From: Mobilitalea sp.
GTDB lineage: Bacteria; Bacillota_A; Clostridia; Lachnospirales; Lachnospiraceae
NCBI GenBank assembly: GCA_029974875.1
Contig: JARKQP010000324.1
Coordinates: forward strand, 1-13,721
DNA: 13,721 nucleotides
Direction: 5' to 3'
This document shows positions 7,060 through 13,178 of the stretch, one piece after another. The notes under the pieces were generated by a model. The model was not told where the DNA came from, searched no databases, and saw only the letters and a program-made list of their open reading frames with translations. Numbering within the stretch: position 1 is the first letter of the stretch; each line of letters begins with the position of its first letter. The translations under genes and the position numbers were made by a program.

Positions 7060-7206
7060 ATGGGAGTAGAGGACGCTTTAGGGCCACCTTTGGAATATGT
7101 ATTCGCATACAGGATTGGTGGTTTTTGGAATGTAATGCTGACCTGGGTGGCCAATGATGTAAGGTTATCCCCGGATGAAATGGCCTCACTCATTTCCCGG
7201 ATATGA
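7060..7206 (+). pseudogene. Probable TetR-family regulator C-terminal relic
   Basis: A 48-codon plus-strand frame reads, from about residue 12, VFAYRIGGFWNVMLTWV and then NDVRLSPDEMASLI. This pattern (a Gly-Gly-hydrophobic helix, a Trp-Val, a short acidic or polar turn, then SPEE or SPDE and a final helix) is typical of the last two helices of TetR-type regulators in Firmicutes. No ribosome binding site precedes the ATG. The same frame is interrupted by stops just upstream (TAG at 7054-7056, TAA at 6997-6999), and no DNA-binding N-terminus is clearly present. It looks like the decayed end of a regulator gene. A minus-strand frame over the same DNA has no family resemblance and is taken as its shadow. 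The assignment rests on motif memory only. Confidence 0.45.
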
Positions 7207-7290
7207 CAGTATCCCGGTTAAATACTTTCACTGTTTTTGTACAAAGGTTGAGGGGTAGTCTTAGGATTTTAATTCATGCAGAAATTATAT

Positions 7291-7411
7291 AAAAAGCGTA
7301 CTTCCCAGTAAAATAAATCCTATATGACAGCACGAATTAAAAAATTCGGTTACCACCGTTTTTAAGTGCCTGTCTTATTGGATCCATTTTATAAGCCAAA
7401 GTACGCTTTTT
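7291..7411. repeat. ~120-bp foldback element with perfect 13-bp ends (MITE-like or bidirectional terminator)
   Basis: AAAAAGCGTACTT (7291-7303) is the exact reverse complement of 7399-7411. Complementarity continues imperfectly inward: the arm around ATCCTATATGACAGCAC matches GTGCCTGTCTTATTGGAT on the other side. The centre holds small hairpins (GAATT/AATTC and CGGT/ACCG). Folded, it gives one long imperfect stem ending in T5 on either strand, so it can terminate transcription both ways. The TTATATAA octamer just outside each end could be a target duplication. Size and form suit a non-autonomous miniature element or a structured RNA; I cannot choose between them. Confidence 0.6.
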
Positions 7412-7453
7412 CATTTATATAAGATGAATCAATTGGCTGATTCGTTTTGAATA

Positions 7454-8047
7454 CTAATCATCTAATCCCTTGCCGTCGAGAATTTTCTGCACATATTTTT
7501 CAATCCTTGCCACCCGTGTTTTGGATTGCTTGGGCTGGGAAAAATTAAAAATATAGGCTCGTTGCCGTCCCGGTGTTAATGCCTCAAAAGCAGCTTTCAG
7601 GGCAGGCATCTCATCAAATTTAGCTTGAAGCTCCTCAGGAACCGTGAACTCAGCAGTCTTTTTTAATTCCACCTGCCGGCCGGCTTTTTCTATTTCAATG
7701 GCTTCATAAATATAGTCCTTGATTACGGGCTCCAGTTCCTCTATCTCCTGGAGATTGGTAAAACGTATCTGGCGTCCGGCCTGTACATTCTCCGTCTGCT
7801 GGACTAGAAGGCTGTTACTGTCTTTTAATAATGCGCCTTTGATAAACAGAAGCGCACAATATTCCTTAAAGCCATGGATTAAAACTATATTTTCCTTCTG
7901 CAGCGTGTAGCAGGGCTTTCCCCACTTAACTTCCTCGGTCAGCTGACAGTCAAGAATAATCGTTCTTAATTTCTTATATTCTTCCTTCCACTGTTGGGCT
8001 GCATTTATAAATTCATCAATTTTAGGATTCATTTTACTATCTGACAT
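7454..8047 (-). CDS. YdeI/OmdA-family protein (DUF1801-like N-terminus)
   Basis: A 197-residue soluble protein. Residues about 18-120 form a DUF1801-type domain, recognisable from EVKWGKPCYTLQKENIVLIHGFKEYC and FIKGALLKD. The C-terminal third (VPEELQAKFDEMPALKAAFEALTPGRQRAYIFNFSQPKQSKTRVARIEKY) is the YdeI/OmpD-associated (OmdA) domain, with the conserved PGRQR segment and terminal Arg-rich helix. The biochemical function of the family is not established; members occur singly and have been connected with stress or envelope phenotypes. I place the start at the ATG at 8047, seven bases after AAGGGGTG. A TTG three bases earlier would sit too close to that site. No signal peptide or membrane segment is seen. 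The gene stands alone between the foldback element and a divergent VOC gene. Confidence 0.85.
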   Translation of the reverse strand: MSDSKMNPKIDEFINAAQQWKEEYKKLRTIILDCQLTEEVKWGKPCYTLQKENIVLIHGFKEYCALLFIKGALLKDSNSLLVQQTENVQAGRQIRFTNLQEIEELEPVIKDYIYEAIEIEKAGRQVELKKTAEFTVPEELQAKFDEMPALKAAFEALTPGRQRAYIFNFSQPKQSKTRVARIEKYVQKILDGKGLDD

Positions 8048-8149
8048 CAAGAAACACCCCTTTTCAATTTTTTATCGCTGGGCAGTAAAGGGATCATTCT
8101 CAATTTCTCCAATGCTTCCTGCCGCGTTTGGCCTTACTTGAATATGGAT

Positions 8150-8163
8150 TAACCTTAAGGTTA
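8150..8163. promoter_or_regulatory. 14-bp perfect palindrome, candidate operator
   Basis: TAACCTTAAGGTTA is its own reverse complement. It lies about 100 bp upstream of the YdeI-like gene and 14 bp from a plus-strand TATAAT (8177-8182), within the 343-bp divergent gap 8051-8393. It resembles dyads used by MerR-class regulators, but I see no well-spaced -35 and -10 around it. Elsewhere the gap is AT-rich and non-coding. Confidence 0.4.
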
Positions 8164-8286
8164 TTTTACTTATTGTTATAATGTAATTCTAGCTTAATGC
8201 ACTAATTTTGTCAAAGCTGCAATAATAGAGTTGCTCCAAAATGCTTTATCTATCCATCTATGTGATAAAAATATTTGTAAAAAGGA

Positions 8287-8325
8287 TTGTATTCTTACCA
8301 CCAACATGTGTAATATAAACATGTT
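8287..8325 (+). promoter_or_regulatory. Promoter of the VOC gene with overlapping inverted repeat
   Basis: TTGTAT (8287-8292) and TAATAT (8311-8316) are 18 nt apart. AACATGT (8303-8309) and ACATGTT (8319-8325) form a 7-bp inverted repeat that brackets the -10 region with a 9-nt spacer, where a bound repressor would block RNA polymerase. Both are inferred from sequence only. Confidence 0.45.
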
Positions 8326-8393
8326 AGATAAATATGTTAAATGAGATATTTTCAGAAAAAATTTTAATATAAAAAGAAAGCGGGGGAATAGAA

Positions 8394-8816
8394 ATGATAC
8401 AAGCTCTTGTACATATTGCTTTAGTAGTCGAAGACTATGATGCGGCTATCGAGTTTTATACAAACAAACTTCACTTTACGGTAGTAGAGGATACCTACCA
8501 GCCAGAGCAGGATAAACGCTGGGTGGTGATATCTCCTCCTAATTCAACAGGAGCTACAATATTACTGGCTAAGGCCTCAAAACCTGAACAGATGCCTTTC
8601 ATTGGGAATCAGGCAGGGGGACGTGTTTTCCTATTCCTTGGAACGGATGATTTTTGGAGGGACTATAATGAAATGGTAATGAAGGGGATCGAATTTGTGA
8701 GAGAGCCTAAAGTACAAGCTTATGGTACGGTAGCAGTTTTCAAAGATTTATACGGAAACTTATGGGATCTGGTTCAATTTAATGAAGGCCATCCAATTGC
8801 GCAAAGGATAAAATAA
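8394..8816 (+). CDS. VOC-superfamily (glyoxalase/bleomycin-resistance fold) protein
   Basis: A 140-residue single-domain vicinal-oxygen-chelate protein. The opening IQALVHIALVVEDYDAAIEFYTNKLHF contains the metal-position His (H7) and the usual D-x-x-x-A-I-x-F-Y helix. The second half has GGRVFLFLGTDDF and ends in FKDLYGNLWDLVQF, the typical VOC terminal strand. In many metal-dependent members a Glu occupies the last-strand ligand site, whereas here that strand reads LWDLVQF, so metal use is uncertain. Members include glyoxalase I, dioxygenases and antibiotic-binding proteins, and nothing here chooses one. A run of G residues (8381-8386) supplies the ribosome binding site before the ATG. It is monocistronic, with a promoter and inverted repeat upstream and a small GCTTAT/ATAAGC dyad (8822-8834) after the stop. 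Confidence 0.88.
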   Translation: MIQALVHIALVVEDYDAAIEFYTNKLHFTVVEDTYQPEQDKRWVVISPPNSTGATILLAKASKPEQMPFIGNQAGGRVFLFLGTDDFWRDYNEMVMKGIEFVREPKVQAYGTVAVFKDLYGNLWDLVQFNEGHPIAQRIK

Positions 8817-8915
8817 GAGCAGCTTATAATAAGCGTTGTTAACCTGCAAATATAATTAATAATATGAACAGTAAGGCCGTTGTGAATTGATGATTTGGTA
8901 TTGCTTTAGTGATTG

Positions 8916-8978
8916 CAACTAATAGTTGACAACAATCAACTGCAGCTTGGTAGTAAATCCTAATATTCATTCTATAAT
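8916..8978 (+). promoter_or_regulatory. Putative promoter and operator region of the XRE gene
   Basis: CAACT (8916-8920), AGTTG (8924-8928) and CAACT (8937-8941) form two overlapping dyads, AGTTG being the shared arm. They overlap a perfect TTGACA (8926-8931). A perfect TATAAT lies at 8973-8978, just before the ribosome binding site, with TTGGTA (8947-8952) 20 nt upstream of it. Neither pairing has ideal spacing. Overlapping dyads beside an XRE gene suggest autoregulation, but this is unproven. Confidence 0.35.
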
Positions 8979-8998
8979 ATCAGTAGGAGGTGCAGAAA

Positions 8999-9658
8999 AT
9001 GACATTAGGAAATAGGATTCAGGAATTAAGAAAAAAGCAATCACTATCGCAGGAAGCATTTGCAGAAGTTATGGGTGTTACCAGACAGTCCGTGTCCAAG
9101 TGGGAATTGGATCAATCCTATCCTGCAATTGATAAATTAATAGAAATGGTAGATTATTTTCATATCTCACTTGATGAAATGCTAAGGAATGAAGCAAATA
9201 CACCGGATATGCCTAAAGGTAATATCCAAGATGCTGCCAATGATACGGATGATACTAACAACGCAGATCATATAGACCGTATGGGGCATACAGACAATGT
9301 TGGCCGTACTGAGTGTATGGACAATACTAGCGGTGTAGGTCATGTTGAAAGTATTGGCTATATTGGCAACGAAGATCATATTGATCGTGTGGATCATATT
9401 GACAATATTAATTATTCTGATGATACGGACGGCAAAGATAATAGGAATATCTTGGATGTAATTTCTAGAGGCAATAATAGCAACAGCTATGTCTGGTATT
9501 TCATATGCTGGGGTGTCATGATGATTATAGCGTTGATTTTATTTGGAATGAAGGAATATATGGCAGGCTTTGTATTTATACAGATATTTGTGTGGGCGAA
9601 TGTAATTGTAAGAATCTATATCTATATTAAAAATAAAACTAACCCAAAAAAAGGATAG
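8999..9658 (+). CDS. Membrane-anchored XRE-family regulator with hexapeptide-repeat linker
   Basis: A 219-residue protein in three parts. Residues about 5-58 are an XRE/Cro-type helix-turn-helix (LGNRIQELRKKQSLSQEAFA, then VTRQSVSKWELDQSYP and ISLDEML). Residues 89-148 are ten consecutive hexads, such as ADHIDR, MGHTDN, EDHIDR and VDHIDN, rich in Asp, His, Asn and Gly. Residues about 165-182 and 188-209 are two membrane segments, followed by a Lys-rich tail, placing the DNA-binding domain in the cytoplasm. XRE proteins with C-terminal membrane segments are common in Firmicutes, but the linker repeat is unusual. I start at the ATG at 8999, eight bases after AGGAGG; a GTG at 8990 lies inside that site. 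It stands alone, ahead of a terminator, so its targets are unknown; it may regulate itself or neighbouring genes. Confidence 0.85.
   Translation: MTLGNRIQELRKKQSLSQEAFAEVMGVTRQSVSKWELDQSYPAIDKLIEMVDYFHISLDEMLRNEANTPDMPKGNIQDAANDTDDTNNADHIDRMGHTDNVGRTECMDNTSGVGHVESIGYIGNEDHIDRVDHIDNINYSDDTDGKDNRNILDVISRGNNSNSYVWYFICWGVMMIIALILFGMKEYMAGFVFIQIFVWANVIVRIYIYIKNKTNPKKG
9263..9442 (+). repeat. Ten degenerate 18-bp in-frame repeats inside the XRE gene
   Basis: Ten 18-bp units keep exact phase over 180 bp and encode hexads of the form x-(D/G/N)-(H/R/Y/N)-(I/T/V)-(D/E/G)-x. Best-kept units contain GATCATAT(A/T)GA. This is a coding minisatellite; copy number may vary between strains. Confidence 0.75.
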
Positions 9659-9781
9659 GCATACTGGTCTGGTCCAGTGGTTCGAAGGAATTACTGTACT
9701 GGATTACCTCTGGGGGGGATAGGGCAGCGCCGGTTATGGTTGGCGGTATGCGGGAAATAGGATCAAAGGATGCAAAAGGTA

Positions 9782-9816
9782 GGGCGTGGAAGCATAGCTT
9801 TCACGCTCATTTTTTA
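9782..9816 (+). terminator. Intrinsic terminator after the XRE gene
   Basis: GGGCGTGGAAGC (9782-9793) pairs with GCTTTCACGCTC (9797-9808) around an ATA loop; two pairs are G-U. CATTTTTTATT follows. It lies about 125 nt after the XRE stop. The stretch between (9659-9781) shows no gene. Confidence 0.8.
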
Positions 9817-9859
9817 TTCAAAAAAACATAGAACTGCCGTAGGCAGCCCCTAAATTCGA

Positions 9860-9937
9860 GGAATTGACCCAAGGAATTGACCCATGGCATTAACCCAACG
9901 CATTGACCCATGGCATTAACCTAACGCATCAGCCTGG
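9860..9937. repeat. Six tandem 13-bp repeats upstream of the polysaccharide operon
   Basis: Six units keep exact 13-bp phase, with consensus close to GGMATTRACCCAA. Units 1-2 read GGAATTGACCCAW, units 3-5 read SGCATTRACCYAW, and unit 6 has drifted. Just before the array is a CTGCC-GTA-GGCAG hairpin (9834-9846). The array lies between the XRE terminator and the region that should promote the dehydrogenase gene, so it could be regulatory or a simple slippage product. Confidence 0.8.
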
Positions 9938-9963
9938 GGCAACTCTTTTTGTGTCAAAATTTG

Positions 9964-10047
9964 TATAATAACATAATATTGAAGGGAGAGGTATTGTTGG
10001 TATTACAAGAATTATATCGTAACTTGATTTATGCCGGCATATATGCC
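9964..10047 (+). promoter_or_regulatory. -10-like element, possible 18-residue leader ORF and palindrome before the dehydrogenase
   Basis: TATAAT (9964-9969) is preceded by TTG but has no clear -35 at normal spacing. Downstream, GGGAGAGG precedes a TTG-initiated frame of 18 codons plus stop (9994-10050). A perfect 12-bp palindrome, GGCATATATGCC (10036-10047), ends just before the dehydrogenase ribosome binding site. Any of these could belong to a leader of the polysaccharide operon. The small ORF is unsupported beyond its ribosome binding site. Confidence 0.35.
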
Positions 10048-10077
10048 TGAAATAGGATAGATAGGGAGGTATTTTCT

Positions 10078-11397
10078 ATGAGCTTGGCAATGGATTTATC
10101 AAATAGAAGCGAAAGCCTTTCCGTTGTGGGCCTGGGTTATGTAGGAATGCCCTTGGCACTGGCATTTTCAAAAATATATTCTGTTATTGGTTATGACATC
10201 AGCCCTGAGGTCATTAAGAAATATAAAAAAGGGATTGATCCAACAGGAGAGGTCGGAGATGATGCGATTAAGGAGGCAGACATAGACTTTACCAATGAGG
10301 AAGAAAGGCTCCGTGGGGCGAAATTCCATATTATAGCGGTTCCCACACCGGTTAATTCCCACAAGACGCCGGATCTGAAACCGGTGGAGAAGGCAAGTGA
10401 AATTGTAGGCAGGAATCTGATGAAGGGTTCCATCGTAGTCTATGAATCCACGGTATATCCGGGGGTAACGCAGGATGTGTGCGTACCGATTCTGGAGAAG
10501 TGCTCCGGTCTTGTCTGTGGTAGAGATTTTAAGGTGGGATATTCTCCGGAGAGGATCAACCCGGGCGATAAGATCCACAGGCTGGAGAGCATCACAAAAA
10601 TTGTCTCGGGCATGGATGAGGATACCTTGGAGGAGGTTGCGAAGGTATATGGACAGATTATTAAGGCAGGGGTATTCAAGGTAAGCAGCATAAGGGTGGC
10701 AGAGGCGGCAAAGGTTGTGGAAAACAGCCAAAGGGACATCAATATTGCCTTTATGAACGAGCTTGCCATGGTATTTGACCGGATGCAGATCGATACAAAG
10801 GAGGTCATTGAAGCCATGGGCTCGAAATGGAATGCCTTGAATTTCTATCCGGGGCTTGTAGGAGGGCACTGCATTGGAGTAGACCCTTACTATTTTATTT
10901 ATGAGGCGGAGCGGCTTGGATACCATTCCCAGATCATCCTGTCAGGAAGGAAGATCAATGACGGTATGGGGGAATTCGTAGCAAATGTCATTATTAAAAA
11001 GCTGATATTGACGAACCGGCCTGTCATGGACAGTAAGGTAGTCATCCTCGGCATCACCTTCAAGGAGAATTGTCCCGATATCAGAAATACGAAGGTGGTG
11101 GATATTTTTGAAAAGCTAAGGGAATACGGCATCACTCCGGTAGTTACAGATCCCCTGGCAGACCCGGAGGAGACAAGGAAGCATTATGGGATTGAGCTCA
11201 TTCCCATGGAGGATATCCGGGAGGCGGACTGCCTGGTCTTTGCAAATGCCCATGAAGAATTCAAGGCTCTGCCGGAGGAAAAAATAGAAGCCATGTACCG
11301 GAAGGGCAGTCCGGGGGAAAGGGTTCTCATAGATGTTAAGGGTATCTTGGATAAGAAAAGGTGGCTGGCAAAAGGCTATCATTTTTGGAGGCTTTAA
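10078..11397 (+). CDS. UDP-N-acetyl-D-hexosamine 6-dehydrogenase (TviB/WbpO/CapL-type nucleotide sugar dehydrogenase)
   Basis: A 439-residue cytoplasmic enzyme of the UDP-glucose/GDP-mannose dehydrogenase superfamily. The NAD-binding motif GLGYVG is at 18-23 with acidic D39 after the second strand. The central-domain segment AEAAKVVENSQRDINIAFMNEL holds K212 and N216. The active-site motif LVGGHCIGVDPYY contains the catalytic Cys at 265. That motif, with GYHSQIILSGRKINDGMG after it, matches enzymes oxidising C6 of UDP-GlcNAc or UDP-GalNAc to the uronic acid with two NAD+. They do not belong to the UDP-glucose branch. Length is normal and all three domains are present. AGGGAGG lies eight bases before the ATG. 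It opens a surface-polysaccharide locus with the epimerase 140 bp downstream. GlcNAc versus GalNAc specificity cannot be read from the sequence. Confidence 0.92.
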   Translation: MSLAMDLSNRSESLSVVGLGYVGMPLALAFSKIYSVIGYDISPEVIKKYKKGIDPTGEVGDDAIKEADIDFTNEEERLRGAKFHIIAVPTPVNSHKTPDLKPVEKASEIVGRNLMKGSIVVYESTVYPGVTQDVCVPILEKCSGLVCGRDFKVGYSPERINPGDKIHRLESITKIVSGMDEDTLEEVAKVYGQIIKAGVFKVSSIRVAEAAKVVENSQRDINIAFMNELAMVFDRMQIDTKEVIEAMGSKWNALNFYPGLVGGHCIGVDPYYFIYEAERLGYHSQIILSGRKINDGMGEFVANVIIKKLILTNRPVMDSKVVILGITFKENCPDIRNTKVVDIFEKLREYGITPVVTDPLADPEETRKHYGIELIPMEDIREADCLVFANAHEEFKALPEEKIEAMYRKGSPGERVLIDVKGILDKKRWLAKGYHFWRL

Positions 11398-11410
11398 TAT
11401 AGAGGGTGAT

Positions 11411-11524
11411 ATGGGGGAGGATATGGAAGATAGGTTGAAAGAAGTAAAAAATATAAACGAAGGGGGGACCGGGTCCATGCCGTACTTTCATGGCAATTTG
11501 TGCAGTAGAGGGCATGGACGTTAA
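11411..11524 (+). other. Possible 37-residue ORF between dehydrogenase and epimerase
   Basis: An ATG shortly after the dehydrogenase stop, preceded by AGAGGGTG, opens a 37-codon frame ending at 11524 (start MGEDMEDRLKEV). It has no recognisable domain and may be nothing more than the ribosome-binding-rich spacer before the epimerase. Confidence 0.2.
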
Positions 11525-11537
11525 TATGGAAGGTAAT

Positions 11538-12401
11538 ATGGGGAGAAGAAAAGTTCTGGTTATCGGAAAAAGTGGCTTTATAGGAGGTACCCTGGCACAG
11601 TGGCTGGGGGAGAGGGGCTATGAGGTTTTTTTGGTATCGGGCAGAAGGGAAGAGTGGAAAAGCTTTGACATGACAGGAATAGATACCGTAGTTTATGCCG
11701 CCGGCCTTGCCCATACCAAAGAAAAGAAAGGAAGTGAAGAGCTTTTTCTTAAGGCAAATGTCTGGCAGGCGCAAGGATCAGCAAAAAAGGCAAAGCAGTC
11801 CGGTGTTTCCCAGTATATTTATATTAGCAGCATGAATGTCTATGGGAGTGCAGGAAAGCGTATTGGGGCAGATACCCCGGTCGAGCCGGATAGCCTGTAT
11901 GGAAGGAGTAAAAGACAGGGAGAGCTGAAAATACTTGAACTGGAGAGTGGGCAACTTGCAGTTGCCATCATCAGGCCGCCGGTTGTATCCGGTGCCGGCT
12001 GCAAGGGCAGCATCCGTTTATTGGAAAAGGCTTCAAACTATATAACCTTTTTTCCTGACTTCCCTAACCAGAGAAGCATGATAGACATTATAAATTTATG
12101 CAGCTTCATCAGCTGCCTTATTGATAGTAATGCCCGTGGGGTTTACCATCCCCAGAATAAGGAATACATCTCTACCTATCAGCTGCTGTCACTTATGGCT
12201 CATTCCAGAGGGAGGACAGTACGCCCGATAAGCTTTTTAAATCCCTTGATAGCCCGAATGATACCAAGGGTTAAGCTCCTTCGTAAGATCTTTGGGGATG
12301 ATTGTTACGACCGGGCTATGTCAGAATACAATAACTGTTTTTACTGGATTCGTGGGCACGGGGAATCTATACATGATATGGTTTTAAGTGCAAGAAAATA
12401 A
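11538..12401 (+). CDS. Extended SDR NAD-dependent sugar epimerase/dehydratase
   Basis: A 287-residue short-chain dehydrogenase of the extended type, as used on nucleotide sugars. The Rossmann motif is G10-x-x-G13-x-x-G16 (GKSGFIG). YAAGLAH (53-59) is the usual post-strand segment. The catalytic set is S97/S98 in YISSMNVYG and Y121-x-x-x-K125 (YGRSK). IRPPVVSGAGCKGS (about 168-181) resembles WbpV/WcaG-like epimerases in polysaccharide loci. It likely inverts or dehydrates a UDP-sugar, perhaps the product of the preceding dehydrogenase, but exact chemistry is unclear. The start is uncertain. I prefer the ATG at 11538, five residues before the first strand with GGAAGG just upstream. In-frame ATGs at 11526, 11514 and 11490 would add a non-conserved extension of up to 16 residues. 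The downstream 12402-12612 contains no gene I can support. Confidence 0.85.
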   Translation: MGRRKVLVIGKSGFIGGTLAQWLGERGYEVFLVSGRREEWKSFDMTGIDTVVYAAGLAHTKEKKGSEELFLKANVWQAQGSAKKAKQSGVSQYIYISSMNVYGSAGKRIGADTPVEPDSLYGRSKRQGELKILELESGQLAVAIIRPPVVSGAGCKGSIRLLEKASNYITFFPDFPNQRSMIDIINLCSFISCLIDSNARGVYHPQNKEYISTYQLLSLMAHSRGRTVRPISFLNPLIARMIPRVKLLRKIFGDDCYDRAMSEYNNCFYWIRGHGESIHDMVLSARK

Positions 12402-12612
12402 GTCTTTTCAAAATAATTTCATTTAGCTGGGACATTATAAAAGCCCATTAAAAAGTAGTAGAGTATGAGAAATTATACCCTGCTATTTTTGTATTGGGTT
12501 TGTATAATCCCGTATAGCCCTTATAATAATTTCACCCGTGCCATCGGGATTGCTCAATTGTTTCTTAAAAGCTTTTAATTTCTGGCAAGTGTATATTGTT
12601 AAATGTGAACAT

Positions 12613-12653
12613 AAAAAAGTGTCTTCAACACTTTTAATATGGAAGACACTTTT
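12613..12653 (-). terminator. Terminator of the toxin-antitoxin operon with an alternative hairpin
   Basis: On the minus strand AAAAGTGTCTTC pairs perfectly with GAAGACACTTTT (12 bp, 15-nt loop), ending in six T residues 41 nt after the toxin stop. An alternative 8-bp stem uses the same T-rich arm with an internal AAAAGTGT copy (12628-12635). The two hairpins exclude each other. Confidence 0.75.
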
Positions 12654-12693
12654 GGATGTTATTGATTTTTACGCATTTCTTAGCTTATTTATC

Positions 12694-12966
12694 CTACATA
12701 CCAAACAGATCCGCATGGGAACCGGTACGGTATAAAAGTAATTCAGTATCTGTCTGCTGATAAATTAATAACCAGTCAGGTTGTATATGGCATTCACGAT
12801 ATCCGGAATAATTACCAGATAGGTTATGATCCTTATTTTTTGACGGAAGAGGTGCGGGAATCATGAGGATATTAATGGCCTGCTGTAATAGTGGCATATC
12901 ATAATTGCGCTTTACACAGGTTTTAACGTCCTTTTTGAATTTGGTGGCATATCGCACATCAAGCAT
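12694..12966 (-). CDS. yafQ: YafQ-family type II toxin (mRNA interferase)
   Basis: A 90-residue RelE/YafQ-fold toxin. Likeness to E. coli YafQ runs along the whole length: KFKKDVK near the start, LPSKNKDHNLSG in the middle, then YRECHIQPDWLLIY and RTGSHADLFG at the end. Residues matching the YafQ active site are present: H47, H60, D64, W65 and H84. The family cleaves mRNA on the ribosome and halts growth unless bound by its antitoxin. The gene starts 2 nt after the antitoxin stop, its GGAGG site lying in the last antitoxin codons, so the pair is translationally coupled with the antitoxin first, the usual order. Nothing suggests truncation, so it is likely active. A strong terminator follows. 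Confidence 0.9.
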   Translation of the reverse strand: MLDVRYATKFKKDVKTCVKRNYDMPLLQQAINILMIPAPLPSKNKDHNLSGNYSGYRECHIQPDWLLIYQQTDTELLLYRTGSHADLFGM

Positions 12967-12968
12967 AA

Positions 12969-13178
12969 TCAGTCCTCCATCAGTTCTTTGAATAACTCCT
13001 CGATGCTTCCGGTAAATCTATTTCCTCCGCCGTTCTGCAATTCGTCAAAGGCTTCTAAGGTTTCAGCGTTGGGAACTTCATCAGGTATGGCGGCTCCTTG
13101 GAGATAGGGAATGATGTATATTAGTTTTCCCTCCGGTATCTGGTCGATAAGACTTTTCGCTAAATCTCTATTGCTCAT
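12969..13178 (-). CDS. Type II antitoxin of the YafQ-like toxin
   Basis: A 69-residue acidic protein immediately upstream of the toxin. Its N-terminal half (residues 1-34, MSNRDLAKSLIDQIPEGKLI, then YIIPYLQG) resembles small clostridial proteins with a VP-x-x-K-x-x-Y-x-x-x-YLQG helix. The C-terminal half (PNAETLEAFDELQNGGGNRF, then SIEELFKELMED) is of RelB/DinJ toxin-binding type, with the PNAET start and the closing S-x-x-E-L-F-x-x-L helix. It should wrap the toxin and mask its active site. No ribbon-helix-helix DNA-binding part is visible within these 69 residues, unlike DinJ. Such a segment does occur directly upstream in the same frame but is disrupted. AAAGGAAG precedes the ATG. Confidence 0.8.
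   Translation of the reverse strand: MSNRDLAKSLIDQIPEGKLIYIIPYLQGAAIPDEVPNAETLEAFDELQNGGGNRFTGSIEELFKELMED

Noticed and set aside
6933..7193. 86-codon minus-strand frame with a hydrophobic stretch
   Set aside because: No recognisable family. The plus strand of the same DNA carries a TetR-like pattern, so this is more likely its shadow.
9676..9700. tRNA-like GGTTCGAAGG segment
   Set aside because: The flanking bases do not form a T-arm, and no acceptor, D or anticodon arms are present.
10168..10926. 252-codon open frame on the minus strand
   Set aside because: It lies entirely opposite the well-supported nucleotide sugar dehydrogenase and its translation shows no family pattern.
12500..12527. 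Plus-strand promoter TTGTAT-16 nt-TATAAT
   Set aside because: The hexamers are good but no plus-strand gene follows, and the stretch is simply AT-rich with repeated TATAAT-like words.
12538..12735. 65-codon plus-strand frame with hydrophobic residues
   Set aside because: No ribosome binding site. It runs through the TA terminator and into the toxin gene on the other strand.
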